Source: JANELJ01 sp024511395
GTDB taxonomy: Bacteria; Pseudomonadota; Gammaproteobacteria; GRL18
NCBI GenBank assembly: GCA_963681975.1
Contig: OY820613.1
Location: 248,001-312,000, forward strand
Direction of reading: 5' to 3'
Length of the DNA: 64,000 nt
Shown here: positions 56,007-64,000 of the stretch, in pieces
How the letters are laid out: every line of letters begins with the position of its first letter
How positions within the stretch are numbered: the first letter of the stretch is position 1
Notes under the pieces: generated by a model
The model's input: the letters and a program-made list of their open reading frames with translations, nothing else
The model's database searches: none
Told to the model about the DNA's origin: nothing
Translations under genes and position numbers: made by a program

Positions 56007-56234
56007 ATTATTGCCATAAGGGTCTTTGTAACGGGTCGGAAAGTCCTGGTAAATACCGCGTTTTATCTGTTGGCCTTCGGCCTGTACTGTAATGGTTTCT
56101 TTTACGGTCAGGCTGGCATCCGCATTGATCTGAATATCGCTTTTAAAGGAACGGACAACTTCCCCAGCCTGTGACGTTGTGCTTAACAAGATAAGCAGGC
56201 TGATAAATATTAAACGTGTTTTTAATGTCTTCAT
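56007..56234 (-). pseudogene. DUF2207 membrane protein, N-terminal remnant
   Basis: MKTLKTRLIFISLLILLSTT followed by SQAGEVV looks like a signal peptide. FKSDIQINADASLTVKETIT and EGQQIKRGIYQDFPTRYKDP match the DUF2207 domain start. The coding end is set by the IS982 terminus at 56006. The ATG overlaps the lemA stop (ATGA). About 400 codons between this and the piece at 50271 are gone. Confidence 0.82.
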
Positions 56235-56755
56235 ACATCGATATCCAGCTGAAAATACTGCCGGTAGTTAAAGTGAAACAGACGGGCAATAAGAAGGTCG
56301 GGGAAGGTGTCAATTCGGGTATTGAGCAGGCGTACCGCACCATTATAAAAACGCTGGGCATGTGAAATGGTGTCTTCAATCAGGGATAATTCTTTCTGAA
56401 GAGCCATAAAATGCCGGCTGGCCTTTAAATCGGGATAATCCTCCGCCAGAATAAGCAGGTGATTAAGCTGTTCGGACAGGTTCTTTTCAATCTCACTGCT
56501 TTTTTCCAGATCCGGCTCATGGCATCCAGCTTTTTACCCTCACTGCGCAAAGTGGTGATCCGCTCCAGCAGGGTTTCTTCATAACGGGCAAACTGGCGCA
56601 CCATGTCCACCAGTTTGGGGATCGGATCATGGCGCCGTTTAAGCTGTACACTGATATCACTCCAGGCGGTATCCACCTGATTTTTTAACTGTACAAAACG
56701 GTTATAAATCTGGATTAACCAGAGCAATAAAAGTACTAAAATAATAAGGGAAATA

Positions 56756-56979
56756 CAGGGCCGGATCATACTTTGATTAAAATATGTTCAATATGCAAAA
56801 ATATTACATTTATAGCCACTGAGTATCCATTGACCGTGCTTCTTGATGAAGTTTCGGTAGCAGGGATGCTGCCGAAAAGCCTCCATGGATGGATTCACGG
56901 CGTCTTCAGCAAGGAGTGCGGTCAATGGATACGGTATTTGCGTCTAAATGAGAATTATTAAAAGTATGCTCCCGCCCTG
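56756..56979. mobile_element. MITE copy B (224 bp), ISAs1-type ends
   Basis: Terminal repeats CAGGGCCGGATCATACTTT (left) and CAGGGCGGGAGCATACTTT (right, reverse complement). A perfect 10-bp duplication AAGGGAAATA flanks it (56746-56755, 56980-56989). Opposite orientation to MITE A. Confidence 0.92.
56823..56932. repeat. 110-nt Y-shaped palindromic core (in MITE B)
   Basis: Outer arms GTATCCATTGACC/GGTCAATGGATAC, inner arms CTTGATGAAG/CTTCAGCAAG, hairpin TTCGGTAGC-AGGGAT-GCTGCCGAA (with one G-T pair), and conserved CATGGATGGATTCACGG. Confidence 0.8.
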
Positions 56980-57116
56980 AAGGGAAATATAAAAAGACAT
57001 AAAGTAAGTCTAAGCAGGGCTTGTAAAATCCATTTAATGTACGCATCTTCATTATAGTTGAAAATAAATTAATACCTATACCGAATCAAATTTTTTATAC
57101 CCGAACAGGAGTCTGT

Positions 57117-57932
57117 ATGTCCCAATACCCGCTGATTATTGATGCTCAAACCCTGAGCCAGCATCTGGATGATGATAAGCTGTTGATTATCGAATTATGC
57201 AAGCGGGATATCTATATCGCCAACTATATCCCCGGAGCGGTGCATTTTGATTATGGTCATATTGTTAAAGTAGAAAAACCGGTTATGGGGCTGGTGCCGG
57301 ATGATGAGCATTTGCGCAAGGTTTTCTCGGCTTTAGGGATCTCGGTAGATACTCATGTTATTGCCTATGATGATGAGGGCGGCGGCAAGGCCTGTCGTTT
57401 ATTATGGACCCTGGAACTAGCCGGCCACCATAAAGTTTCCCTGCTTAACGGTGGAATATTTGCCTGGGCCAATAACGGCTTTCCTATGGAGCATACCATT
57501 AACCATCCGGTTCCGGCCGACTTTAAGGTTAATAAGGACAACTCAGTGCTGGCTACTCTGGATTATATTCAGGAATATCTGGATGACCCTGATATTCAGA
57601 TCCTGGATGCCCGTTCGGTTGCTGAATACCGGGGTACTAAGAATTTTGCCCAGAAGGGCGGTCATATTCCCGGTGCTGTTCATTATGAATGGACCGACGC
57701 CATGGACCGAAATAATAATCTCTGTCTGCTGCCTATGGAACAACTGCAGAAGACCTTGGCCGCCAAGGGTTTTGATAAGGATAAAACCGTTGTGGCTTAT
57801 TGTCACAGCCATCATCGATCCTCTTTTTCATACTATCTGCTTAAAGCAGCAGGATTTAAACAGGTTAAGGGCTATGCCGGCTCTTGGTCAGAATGGGGTA
57901 ACCACCCTCAGACATCTGTGGAAACCCTATAG
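57117..57932 (+). CDS. Tandem-rhodanese sulfurtransferase (SseA/RhdA-like)
   Basis: 271 aa with two rhodanese domains. The inactive N-terminal one has IPGAVHFDYGHIVK and AYDDEGGGKACRLLWTLELA. The catalytic C-terminal one has QILDARSVAEYRGTKNFAQK, GGHIPGAVHYEWTDAMDRN, and the active loop AYCHSHHRSSFSYYLLKAAG with the sulfur-carrying Cys. Such enzymes transfer sulfane sulfur from thiosulfate or mercaptopyruvate; CHSHHRSS resembles the thiosulfate type. AGGAG lies 6 nt before the ATG. Monocistronic and intact. Confidence 0.9.
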   Translation: MSQYPLIIDAQTLSQHLDDDKLLIIELCKRDIYIANYIPGAVHFDYGHIVKVEKPVMGLVPDDEHLRKVFSALGISVDTHVIAYDDEGGGKACRLLWTLELAGHHKVSLLNGGIFAWANNGFPMEHTINHPVPADFKVNKDNSVLATLDYIQEYLDDPDIQILDARSVAEYRGTKNFAQKGGHIPGAVHYEWTDAMDRNNNLCLLPMEQLQKTLAAKGFDKDKTVVAYCHSHHRSSFSYYLLKAAGFKQVKGYAGSWSEWGNHPQTSVETL

Positions 57933-58361
57933 AAATCTATACAGCAATCAGAGTTGAATAATCAAAACTGGTAAAATTCCCAACTTGAACTAATATGTTG
58001 TTAATAATAACAATACAATTAAATGACTAAAAATGAATATATCTACTCAAAATAATGATGACCGCAGAGTTTGCGAATGAATTGTTCTGAATCGTAATGT
58101 GCAGGTTGATTTTGCCAATGGCCAGAAAATTAATGGTATAACCGTTGATATCAGTCTGGGGGGGCTGTATCTCTGTTCAGGAAGACTTAAACGAGAGTTT
58201 CCTGCAGCAAAATGCCAGGCTGTTTATTAAGGACAGAGAAGATAATTTATCACCGGAATTTCCCTGTACCATTGTCCGTCAGGGTGAAAATAAACTATGC
58301 CTGCAACTGGATCGTGCAAAATCCACTCAGTTCGGTATTATGTTGACCAAAGGCTTATTTA

Positions 58362-59883
58362 GTCCGACCTGAATAAATCATAGCGCATTGATTTATAAGG
58401 AAATATTGGCGAATTATGGGTGTTAAATTTGCAGGTTTTTGGTAAAATAAGCCTTATTACCTTGCAAATTTCCAGACCCAAATGAAGCCAGAGAAACAGC
58501 CAAAAATACCTCAGGAAGACCTGTTCAGGATGCGCCTTGAAAACATGCTGGACATAAACCATGAGTTGATTAAGTTATCAAAACACATAGATTGGGAAAG
58601 TCTTGATAAAGAATGGGGCGCTCTGTTTGTATCCACTAAAGGTGCTCCTGCCATACGCACTCGATTGATTGCAGGATTGCATTACCTGAAACACCTGCAT
58701 GATTTATCGGATGAACAGGTAGTAAAAGGCTGGACAGAAAATCCGTACTGGCAGTATTTCTGTGGTGAAGAATACTTTCAGCATAAAATGCCTATACACC
58801 CTGTGACCATGACCAAATGGCGTAACCGGCCAGGTAAATCAGGCAGTGAAAAATTACTGATTGAAACCATTAAAGCCGGACTAAAGAGTAAAACCATAAA
58901 GCCCGGCAGTTTAAAGAAAGTCACGGTAGATACTACCGTACAGGAAAAGAACATCGCTTTTCCAACCGATTCAAAGCTCCTGAACAAAGCCAGAGAAAAC
59001 CTGGTTAAACTGTCCAAAGAGCACGGTATTAAACTGCGTCAGAACTATAATCGGGTTGGACCGCAATATGTACTAATGGCCAGTCGTTATGCTCATGCAA
59101 AACAGTTTAAACGCATGAAGAAAATGAACAATAAACTGAAATCCCGTTTAGGTCGTGTTAAACGGGATATTGAACGACAACTGCCCAACTATTCTGTTGA
59201 TATTCAGTCTCTGTTTGAAGTAGCTCTAAAACAGGCTCAGAAACTGATTGAGCAGGAGCAGCACAGTAAGAACAAGCTTTACAGTTTACATGCACCGGAA
59301 GTCGAGTGTATCAGTAAAGGCAAAGCTCATAAGCCTTATGAATTTGGAGTTAAAGCCAGTATCGCGGTAACTAACAAGGAAGGCTTTGTTATTGGCGCTC
59401 AAAGTTGTCCGGGCAATCCTTATGATGGACATACCTTGCTGCCACAACTGGAACAAATAAAACAGTTTACAGCCGTACAGCCGTACAGCCGTACAGCCGT
59501 ACAGCCGGAACAGTGCTTTGTTGACCGGGGTTATCGTGGACATGAAGTAAAAGACACTAAAGTTTTTATCTCAGGTCAGAAGCGAGGCGTTACCCGAAGT
59601 ATTAAAAAGGCATTAAAACGGCGCAGTGCGATTGAGCCTGAAATCGGTCATATGAAAAACGATGGCCGTTTAGATCGCTGCTACCTCAAAGGCACAGTCG
59701 GTGATGCCATTAATGTGGTTATGGTAGCCGCTGGACATAACTTAAGAAAGATCCTCAATAAGCTCCGGCTTTTGTGGCTCAAAATTATTTCCGGTTTGAT
59801 GGGGTCTTTTATCAAACCGGGGCAATCAGCTACTTTAAACCTGGCTTGAAGTCAGGCTTAAAACGGTATTATTCAGGTTGAAC
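58362..59883 (+). mobile_element. IS5-type element, copy 11 (1522 bp)
   Basis: Flanked by TATTTA on both sides (58356-58361, 59884-59889). It is 24 bp longer than standard because of an internal 8-bp repeat expansion at 59469-59507. Confidence 0.93.
58482..59849 (+). CDS. IS5-type transposase with 8-residue insertion (455 aa)
   Basis: Reads QFTAVQPYSRTAVQPEQCFV, where other copies read QFTAVQPEQCFV. The extra residues lie just before the second catalytic Asp (CFVDRGYRG). The frame is kept because the gain is 24 bp; activity is uncertain. Confidence 0.9.
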   Translation: MKPEKQPKIPQEDLFRMRLENMLDINHELIKLSKHIDWESLDKEWGALFVSTKGAPAIRTRLIAGLHYLKHLHDLSDEQVVKGWTENPYWQYFCGEEYFQHKMPIHPVTMTKWRNRPGKSGSEKLLIETIKAGLKSKTIKPGSLKKVTVDTTVQEKNIAFPTDSKLLNKARENLVKLSKEHGIKLRQNYNRVGPQYVLMASRYAHAKQFKRMKKMNNKLKSRLGRVKRDIERQLPNYSVDIQSLFEVALKQAQKLIEQEQHSKNKLYSLHAPEVECISKGKAHKPYEFGVKASIAVTNKEGFVIGAQSCPGNPYDGHTLLPQLEQIKQFTAVQPYSRTAVQPEQCFVDRGYRGHEVKDTKVFISGQKRGVTRSIKKALKRRSAIEPEIGHMKNDGRLDRCYLKGTVGDAINVVMVAAGHNLRKILNKLRLLWLKIISGLMGSFIKPGQSATLNLA

Positions 59884-60986
59884 TATTTAAAAAGAAAGTC
59901 GTTACCAATTAGTCATGCTCTCATATTCCCTTTCCCTGAGGGGTAGGGTGAGGGCTATTAACGGCTATTCATAGGTATGATCTTTAGGAATTGAAATGAA
60001 GCCAATTTGATGATCAAATAGTTGTTATTCAGGCAATTATTCATCAACAAAAAGGCTTCAAATGAAAAGTAGCACATTATCAAAAAAACTAAAAGTCGTA
60101 TTGAGTGAAAAGAAACTTAATAAACCGGGCAAAAACATTGGTTTTTACCAACGATTAAGACAGATACCTCCTTTTCAGCTAATAGTGAGTATAATTACGG
60201 CTATGGGTGATAAAGAGACAAGGCATTTTTCGGAAATTCATCGTTACTTTAACCAGTTAACGAATAAAAATATCCGTTATAAGCCCTTTCATAATCAATT
60301 AGCAAAACCTGAATTTGCGCAATTGATGAGAGATGTTGCAGATAAAGTTTTTAATCACCGGGTAAATACAAAACTGAAATGTAATCATCCGGTTCTGGCC
60401 AGTTTTGATAAATTACTTATCCGGGATGGCAGTTCATTTGCTATCCATAAGGCACTGAAAAAGAATTATCCCGGGCGATTTACAGCAATTAGTCCGGCAG
60501 CCGTGGAATTGCATGTCACCTACGACTTAAAAACCGGAGGCATAGAAAAAAGCACACTGACACCGGATAGTTTTTCAGAACGAGCAGAGTTACCAGACGT
60601 TCATGAACTGGAAAATCAGTTATTATCAGGTGACCGTGGCTACTATTCAGGTCAACTGATTAATGAAACAGATGACCATGGAGGGTATTATATTTTACGG
60701 GCAATGAGACTTTCCAGGATAGCGGTTCACTGAGCCATCAGAGAAGATGGGCAAGTCGTTAGCAAAAGAACTAAACCATTGTCTGATTTGTTAAAATCTC
60801 TGCCAAAACGACAATTAATTGATATGATTGTGGAGATTGATGGCAGAGAAACAAGGCTGATTGCAATCTGGAGCCCCAAAGAAAAAAGGCATACATTTTT
60901 AATTACAAATCTGAAAGCAGAACAGTTTTCAGCAACACAAATCAGCCAGTTATATCGTTTATGCTGGCAGATTGAGTTGTTATTTA

Positions 60987-62484
60987 GTCTGCCCTGAATA
61001 AAACATAGTGCATTGATTTATAAAGAAATATTTCTTGATTATGGGTGTTAAATTTGCAGGTTTTTGGTAAAATAAGCCTTATTACCTTGCAAATTTCCAG
61101 ACCAGAATGAAGCCAGAGAAACAGCCAAAAATACCTCAGGAAGACCTGTTCAGGATGCGCCTTGAAAACATGCTGGACATAAACCATGAGTTGATTAAGT
61201 TATCAAAACACATAGATTGGGAAAGTCCTGATAAAGAATGGGGCGCTCTGTTTGTATCCACTAAAGGTGCTCCTGCCATACGCACTCGATTGATTGCAGG
61301 ATTGCATTACCTGAAACACCTGCATGATTTATCGGATGAACAGGTAGTAAAAGGCTGGACAGAAAATCCGTACTGGCAGTATTTCTGTGGTGAAGAATAC
61401 TTTCAGCATAAAATGCCTATACACCCTGTGACCATGACCAAATGGCGTAACCGGCCGGGTAAATCAGGCAGTGAAAAATTACTGATTGAAACCATTAAAG
61501 CCGGACTAAAGAGTAAAACCATAAAGCCCGGCAGTTTAAAGAAAGTCACGGTAGATACTACCGTACAGGAAAAGAACATCGCTTTTCCAACCGATTCAAA
61601 GCTCCTGAACAAAGCCAGAGAAAACCTGGTTAAACTGTCCAAAGAGCACGGTATTAAACTGCGTCAGAACTATAATCGGGTTGGGCCGCAATATGTACTA
61701 ATGGCCAGTCGTTATGCTCATGCAAAACAGTTTAAACGCATGAAGAAAATGAACAATAAACTGAAATCCCGTTTAGGTCGTGTTAAACGGGATATTGAAC
61801 GACAACTGCCCAACTATTCTGTTGATATCCAGTCTCTGTTTGAAGTAGCTCTAAAACAGGCTCAGAAACTGATTGAGCAGGAGCAGCACAGTAAAAACAA
61901 GCTTTACAGTTTACATGCACCGGAAGTCGAGTGTATCAGTAAAGGCAAAGCTCATAAGCCTTATGAATTTGGAGTTAAAACCAGTATCGCGGTAACTAAC
62001 AAGGAAGGCTTTGTTATTGGTGCTCAAAGTTGTCCGGGCAATCCTTATGATGGACATACCTTGCTGCCACAACTGGAACAGATAAAACAGTTTACAGCCG
62101 TACAACCGGAACACTGCTTTGTTGACCGGGGTTATCGTGGACATGAAGTAAAAGACACTAAAGTTTTTATCTCAGGTCAGAAGCGAGGCGTTACCCGAAG
62201 TATTAAAAAGGCATTAAAACGGCGCAGTGCGATTGAGCCTGAAATTGGTCATATGAAAAACGATGGCCGTTTAGACCGCTGCTACCTCAAAGGTGCAGTC
62301 GGTGATGCCATTAATGTGGTTATGGTAGCCGCTGGACATAACTTAAGAAAGCTCCTCAATAAGCTCCGGCTTTTGTGGCTCAAAATTATTTCCGGTTTGA
62401 TGGGGTCTTTTATCAAACCGGGGCAATCAGCTGCTTTAAACCTGGCTTGATGTCAGGCTTAAAACGGTATTATTCAGGTTGAAC
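60987..62484 (+). mobile_element. IS5-type element, copy 12 (1498 bp core)
   Basis: Flanked by TATTTA (60981-60986, 62485-62490). The IS4 frame restores exactly across it (ELLFKECK). Confidence 0.94.
61107..62450 (+). CDS. IS5-type transposase, intact (447 aa)
   Basis: Standard sequence with private changes QPEHCFVDRG and LRKLLNKL. DDE residues present. Confidence 0.92.
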   Translation: MKPEKQPKIPQEDLFRMRLENMLDINHELIKLSKHIDWESPDKEWGALFVSTKGAPAIRTRLIAGLHYLKHLHDLSDEQVVKGWTENPYWQYFCGEEYFQHKMPIHPVTMTKWRNRPGKSGSEKLLIETIKAGLKSKTIKPGSLKKVTVDTTVQEKNIAFPTDSKLLNKARENLVKLSKEHGIKLRQNYNRVGPQYVLMASRYAHAKQFKRMKKMNNKLKSRLGRVKRDIERQLPNYSVDIQSLFEVALKQAQKLIEQEQHSKNKLYSLHAPEVECISKGKAHKPYEFGVKTSIAVTNKEGFVIGAQSCPGNPYDGHTLLPQLEQIKQFTAVQPEHCFVDRGYRGHEVKDTKVFISGQKRGVTRSIKKALKRRSAIEPEIGHMKNDGRLDRCYLKGAVGDAINVVMVAAGHNLRKLLNKLRLLWLKIISGLMGSFIKPGQSAALNLA

Positions 62485-62812
62485 TATTTAAAGAGTGCAA
62501 GTCTCATAATAACTTGCAGGGGTTCCAAACCAGTAATTGCGTATTGATGGAAGCTTTGGTTTGGAGCAGTTTAATCGCGACGATTCTGAAACGATTTATA
62601 TGTAGTAGCATAGAACAATTTTGCCAAATGGCGATGTCAACGTTGACGGTCTCCAAAACAACCGTTTACTGGTGGTATTCATTATTGGAATCCATTGTTA
62701 AACATAAACGAAAACAATTAACGGATGTGCTTGAAAGAACATATTTTTTTCCTGAAAGAAAATGCCGGCAGAGCTCATCCTAAACGAGATAAGTCTACTG
62801 GACTTTATCAGT

Positions 62813-63135
62813 TATAGCAGAATCATCGTTAGGAAACAGTCGCCGGTTTTTAATAGCCTTACGAATAACACTGTTTACTGACTCAATGGCATTGGTGGTA
62901 TAAATAACCCGCCGGATATCCTCAGGATAATCAAACAGCGTAATAAGGTTGGGCCAGTGTGCCTTCCATGACCGGCTGATTTGCGGGTATTTATCATCCC
63001 ACTTCTGAGCAAATTGCTCTAACTCCAGTGCTGCTTCCTGCTCAGTTGCAGACTGATAGATTTGCTTTAAATCCGCTGTAACTGCTTTGTAGTCCTTCCA
63101 GGGCACAAACTTCAATGAATTTCTGACCATATGTA
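62813..63135 (-). mobile_element. IS256-type internal fragment
   Basis: Encodes (reverse strand) MVRNSLKFVPWKDYKAVTAD to AIKNRRLFPNDDSA of the transposase, including the catalytic Glu region TTNAIESVNSVIRK. It is bounded by IS4-type DNA on the left and by IS5 copy 13 at 63136. Confidence 0.9.
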
Positions 63136-64000
63136 GTTCAACCTGAATAATACCGTTTTAAGCCTGACATCAAGCCAGGTTTAAAGCAGCTGATTGCCCC
63201 GGTTTGATAAAAGACCCCATCAAACCGGAAATAATTTTGAGCCACAAAAGCCGGAGCTTATTGAGGATCTTTCTTAAGTTATGTCCAGCGGCTACCATAA
63301 CCACATTAATGGCATCACCGACTGTGCCTTTGAGGTAGCAGCGGTCTAAACGGCCATCGTTTTTCATATGACCGATTTCAGGCTCAATCGCACTGCGCCG
63401 TTTTAATGCCTTTTTAATACTTCGGGTAACGCCTCGCTTCTGACCTGAGATAAAAACTTTAGTGTCTTTTACTTCATGTCCACGATAACCCCGGTCAACA
63501 AAGCACTGTTCCGGCTGTACGGCTGTAAACTGTTTTATCTGTTCCAGTTGTGGCAGCAAGGTATGTCCATCATAAGGATTGCCCGGACAACTTTGAGCGC
63601 CAATAACAAAGCCTTCCTTGTTAGTTACCGCGATACTGGCTTTAACACCAAATTCATAAGGCTTATGAGCTTTGCCTTTACTGATACACTCAACTTCAGG
63701 AGCATGTAAACTGTAAAGCTTGTTCTTACTGTGCTGCTCCTGCTCAATCAGTTTCTGAGCCTGTTTTAGAGCTACTTCAAACAATGACTGAATATCGACA
63801 GAATAATTGGGCAGTTGTCGTTCAATATCCCGTTTAACACGACCTAAACGGGATTTCAGTTTATTGTTCATTTTCTTCATACGTTTAAACTGTTTTGCAT
63901 AAGCATAACGACTGGCCATTAGTGCATATTGCGGCCCAACCCGATTATAGTTCTGGCGCAGTTTAATACCGTGCTCTTTGGACAGTTTAACCAGGTTTTC
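63136..64000 (-). mobile_element. IS5-type element, copy 13, runs off the window
   Basis: Right end GTTCAACCTGAATAATACC begins at 63136. The IS256 sequence it interrupts reads CATATGCACA in the intact copy, while here CATATG is followed by TAGTTC; this suggests the terminal TA belongs to the IS. Confidence 0.92.
63170..64000 (-). CDS. IS5-type transposase, 5' part outside window
   Basis: Uninterrupted for ~277 codons from the window edge to LNLA. Private changes RYAYAKQF, GPQYALMAS and CYLKGTVGD. Confidence 0.9.
   Translation of the reverse strand, partial: ENLVKLSKEHGIKLRQNYNRVGPQYALMASRYAYAKQFKRMKKMNNKLKSRLGRVKRDIERQLPNYSVDIQSLFEVALKQAQKLIEQEQHSKNKLYSLHAPEVECISKGKAHKPYEFGVKASIAVTNKEGFVIGAQSCPGNPYDGHTLLPQLEQIKQFTAVQPEQCFVDRGYRGHEVKDTKVFISGQKRGVTRSIKKALKRRSAIEPEIGHMKNDGRLDRCYLKGTVGDAINVVMVAAGHNLRKILNKLRLLWLKIISGLMGSFIKPGQSAALNLA

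Larger units (their letters stand above)
56231..57000 (-). pseudogene. lemA: LemA family protein, MITE-interrupted and frameshifted
   Basis: LemA is a membrane-anchored coiled-coil protein often encoded beside DUF2207. Readable: ISLIILVLLLLWLIQIYNRF (TM), QLKNQVDTAWSDISVQLKRR, HDPIPKLVDMVRQFARYEET; then, in another frame, LSEQLNHLLILAEDYPDLKA, SRHFMALQKELSLIEDTISH, AQRFYNGAVRLLNTRIDTFP. The frame changes near 56515. MITE B sits at codon ~5: rejoining across its 10-bp duplication gives the original start MSFYISLIIL at 57000. Confidence 0.88.
58033..59912 (+). pseudogene. PilZ-domain protein, three-fold inactivated
   Basis: PilZ domains bind c-di-GMP. Present: DDRRVCE before the stop, then VDISLGGC-type motif and IVRQGENKLCLQLDRAKSTQ, FGIMLTKGLF|KKKVVTN. 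Lesions: TGA at codon 16 (58078-58080, probably CGA originally), an extra G in a 7-G run (58158-58164) that shifts frame inside the D-x-S-x-G-G motif, and IS5 copy 11 near the 3' end. The frame resumes after the IS (TTTAAAAAG) to TAG at 59910. Confidence 0.75.
60062..62783 (+). pseudogene. IS4-type transposase, nonsense codon and IS5 insertion
   Basis: KNIGFYQRLRQIPPFQLIVS (N-terminus), DKLLIRDGSSFAIHKALKKN (first Asp), LLSGDRGYYSGQLINETDDH (second Asp), and YRLCWQIELLFKECKSHNNL, the Y-R-E-K signature with the catalytic Glu, which spans the IS5 insertion (60986|62485). TGA at 60731-60733 breaks the frame after RIAVH. The C-terminal VWSSLIATILKRFI follows the IS. Confidence 0.82.
60000..62813 (+). 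mobile_element. IS4-type element interrupted by IS5 copy 12
   Basis: A transposase unit lying between the PilZ gene end (59912) and an IS256 fragment (from 62813). Exact termini are not clear, so coordinates are approximate. 59913-60061 has no gene. Confidence 0.6.

Noticed and set aside
59913..60061. Possible small RNA or terminator before the IS4-type transposase (CCCTTTCCCTGAGGGGTAGGG)
   Set aside because: Only a weak CCCT/AGGG pairing and no other support; left as IS leader or host spacer.

Overview
About half or more of this window (my estimate, roughly 35 kb of 64 kb) is mobile DNA. It interrupts or replaces what look like ordinary gammaproteobacterial chromosomal genes. The host genes (DksA, GluQ, LolC/LolD, SfsA, FeoA/FeoB, PpnN, IbpA-type Hsp20, DUF2058, DUF3579, a YjfB-like motility protein) point to a gammaproteobacterium of moderate-to-low GC. 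A CbbY-type sugar phosphatase, a SulP anion transporter and a thiosulfate sulfurtransferase would suit a carbon-fixing sulfur oxidiser, but that is inference. Many insertion sequences and many freshly broken genes, still recognisable with only one to three lesions each, resemble a recently host-restricted symbiont or another lineage under weak purifying selection. I cannot name the species.

Layout. 1-3.6 kb: tail of a cupin hydroxylase gene, IS982-type copy, 3' end of an RND pump, degenerate IS3-type element, broken Thr-tRNA editing-domain gene and an intact DUF2058 gene. 3.7-7.4 kb: IS5-type and IS256-type elements plus scraps. 7.4-13.9 kb: the longest host stretch, with dead ppnN, an RluA-type pseudouridine synthase, rubredoxin, Hsp20 with a ROSE-like RNA thermometer, a GAF-domain gene with a frame break in a poly-A run, and a dead M20 amidohydrolase. 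13.9-25.4 kb: SulP transporter; a motility-type gene split by a 3.65 kb stack of IS5/IS982 pieces; a MITE; a broken sensor gene; an IS21-type element; decayed cytochrome peroxidase and DUF2591-like genes. 25.4-40.3 kb: acs, gluQ and dksA separated by IS982, IS701-like, ISAs1-type and IS5-type insertions, several of them nested. 40.3-50.3 kb: cbbY, an interrupted aminotransferase, sfsA, lolC-lolD, feoA-feoB and a metal permease. 50.3-64 kb: a lemA-DUF2207 operon destroyed by a head-to-tail IS5 array, an IS256 fragment, an IS982 copy and a MITE; then a sulfurtransferase, an interrupted PilZ gene, and IS4, IS5 and IS256 pieces up to the window end.

Mobile families. IS5-type: 9 near-full-length copies plus partial ones. 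IS982-type: 4 full-length or nearly full-length copies and 1 fragment. IS701-like: 2 copies and 1 fragment. ISAs1-type: 2 copies. IS256-type: 1 copy and 2 fragments. There is one each of IS3, IS21 and IS4 type. The ISAs1-type element has a non-autonomous MITE relative with matching ends and the same 10-bp target duplication. The MITE carries a ~110-nt Y-shaped palindrome that also sits in the 5' leader of the unrelated IS701-like element, with a compensatory base-pair change between the two settings. This is the most interesting unexplained structure here.

No rRNA, tRNA, CRISPR array, prophage module or defence island was recognised.
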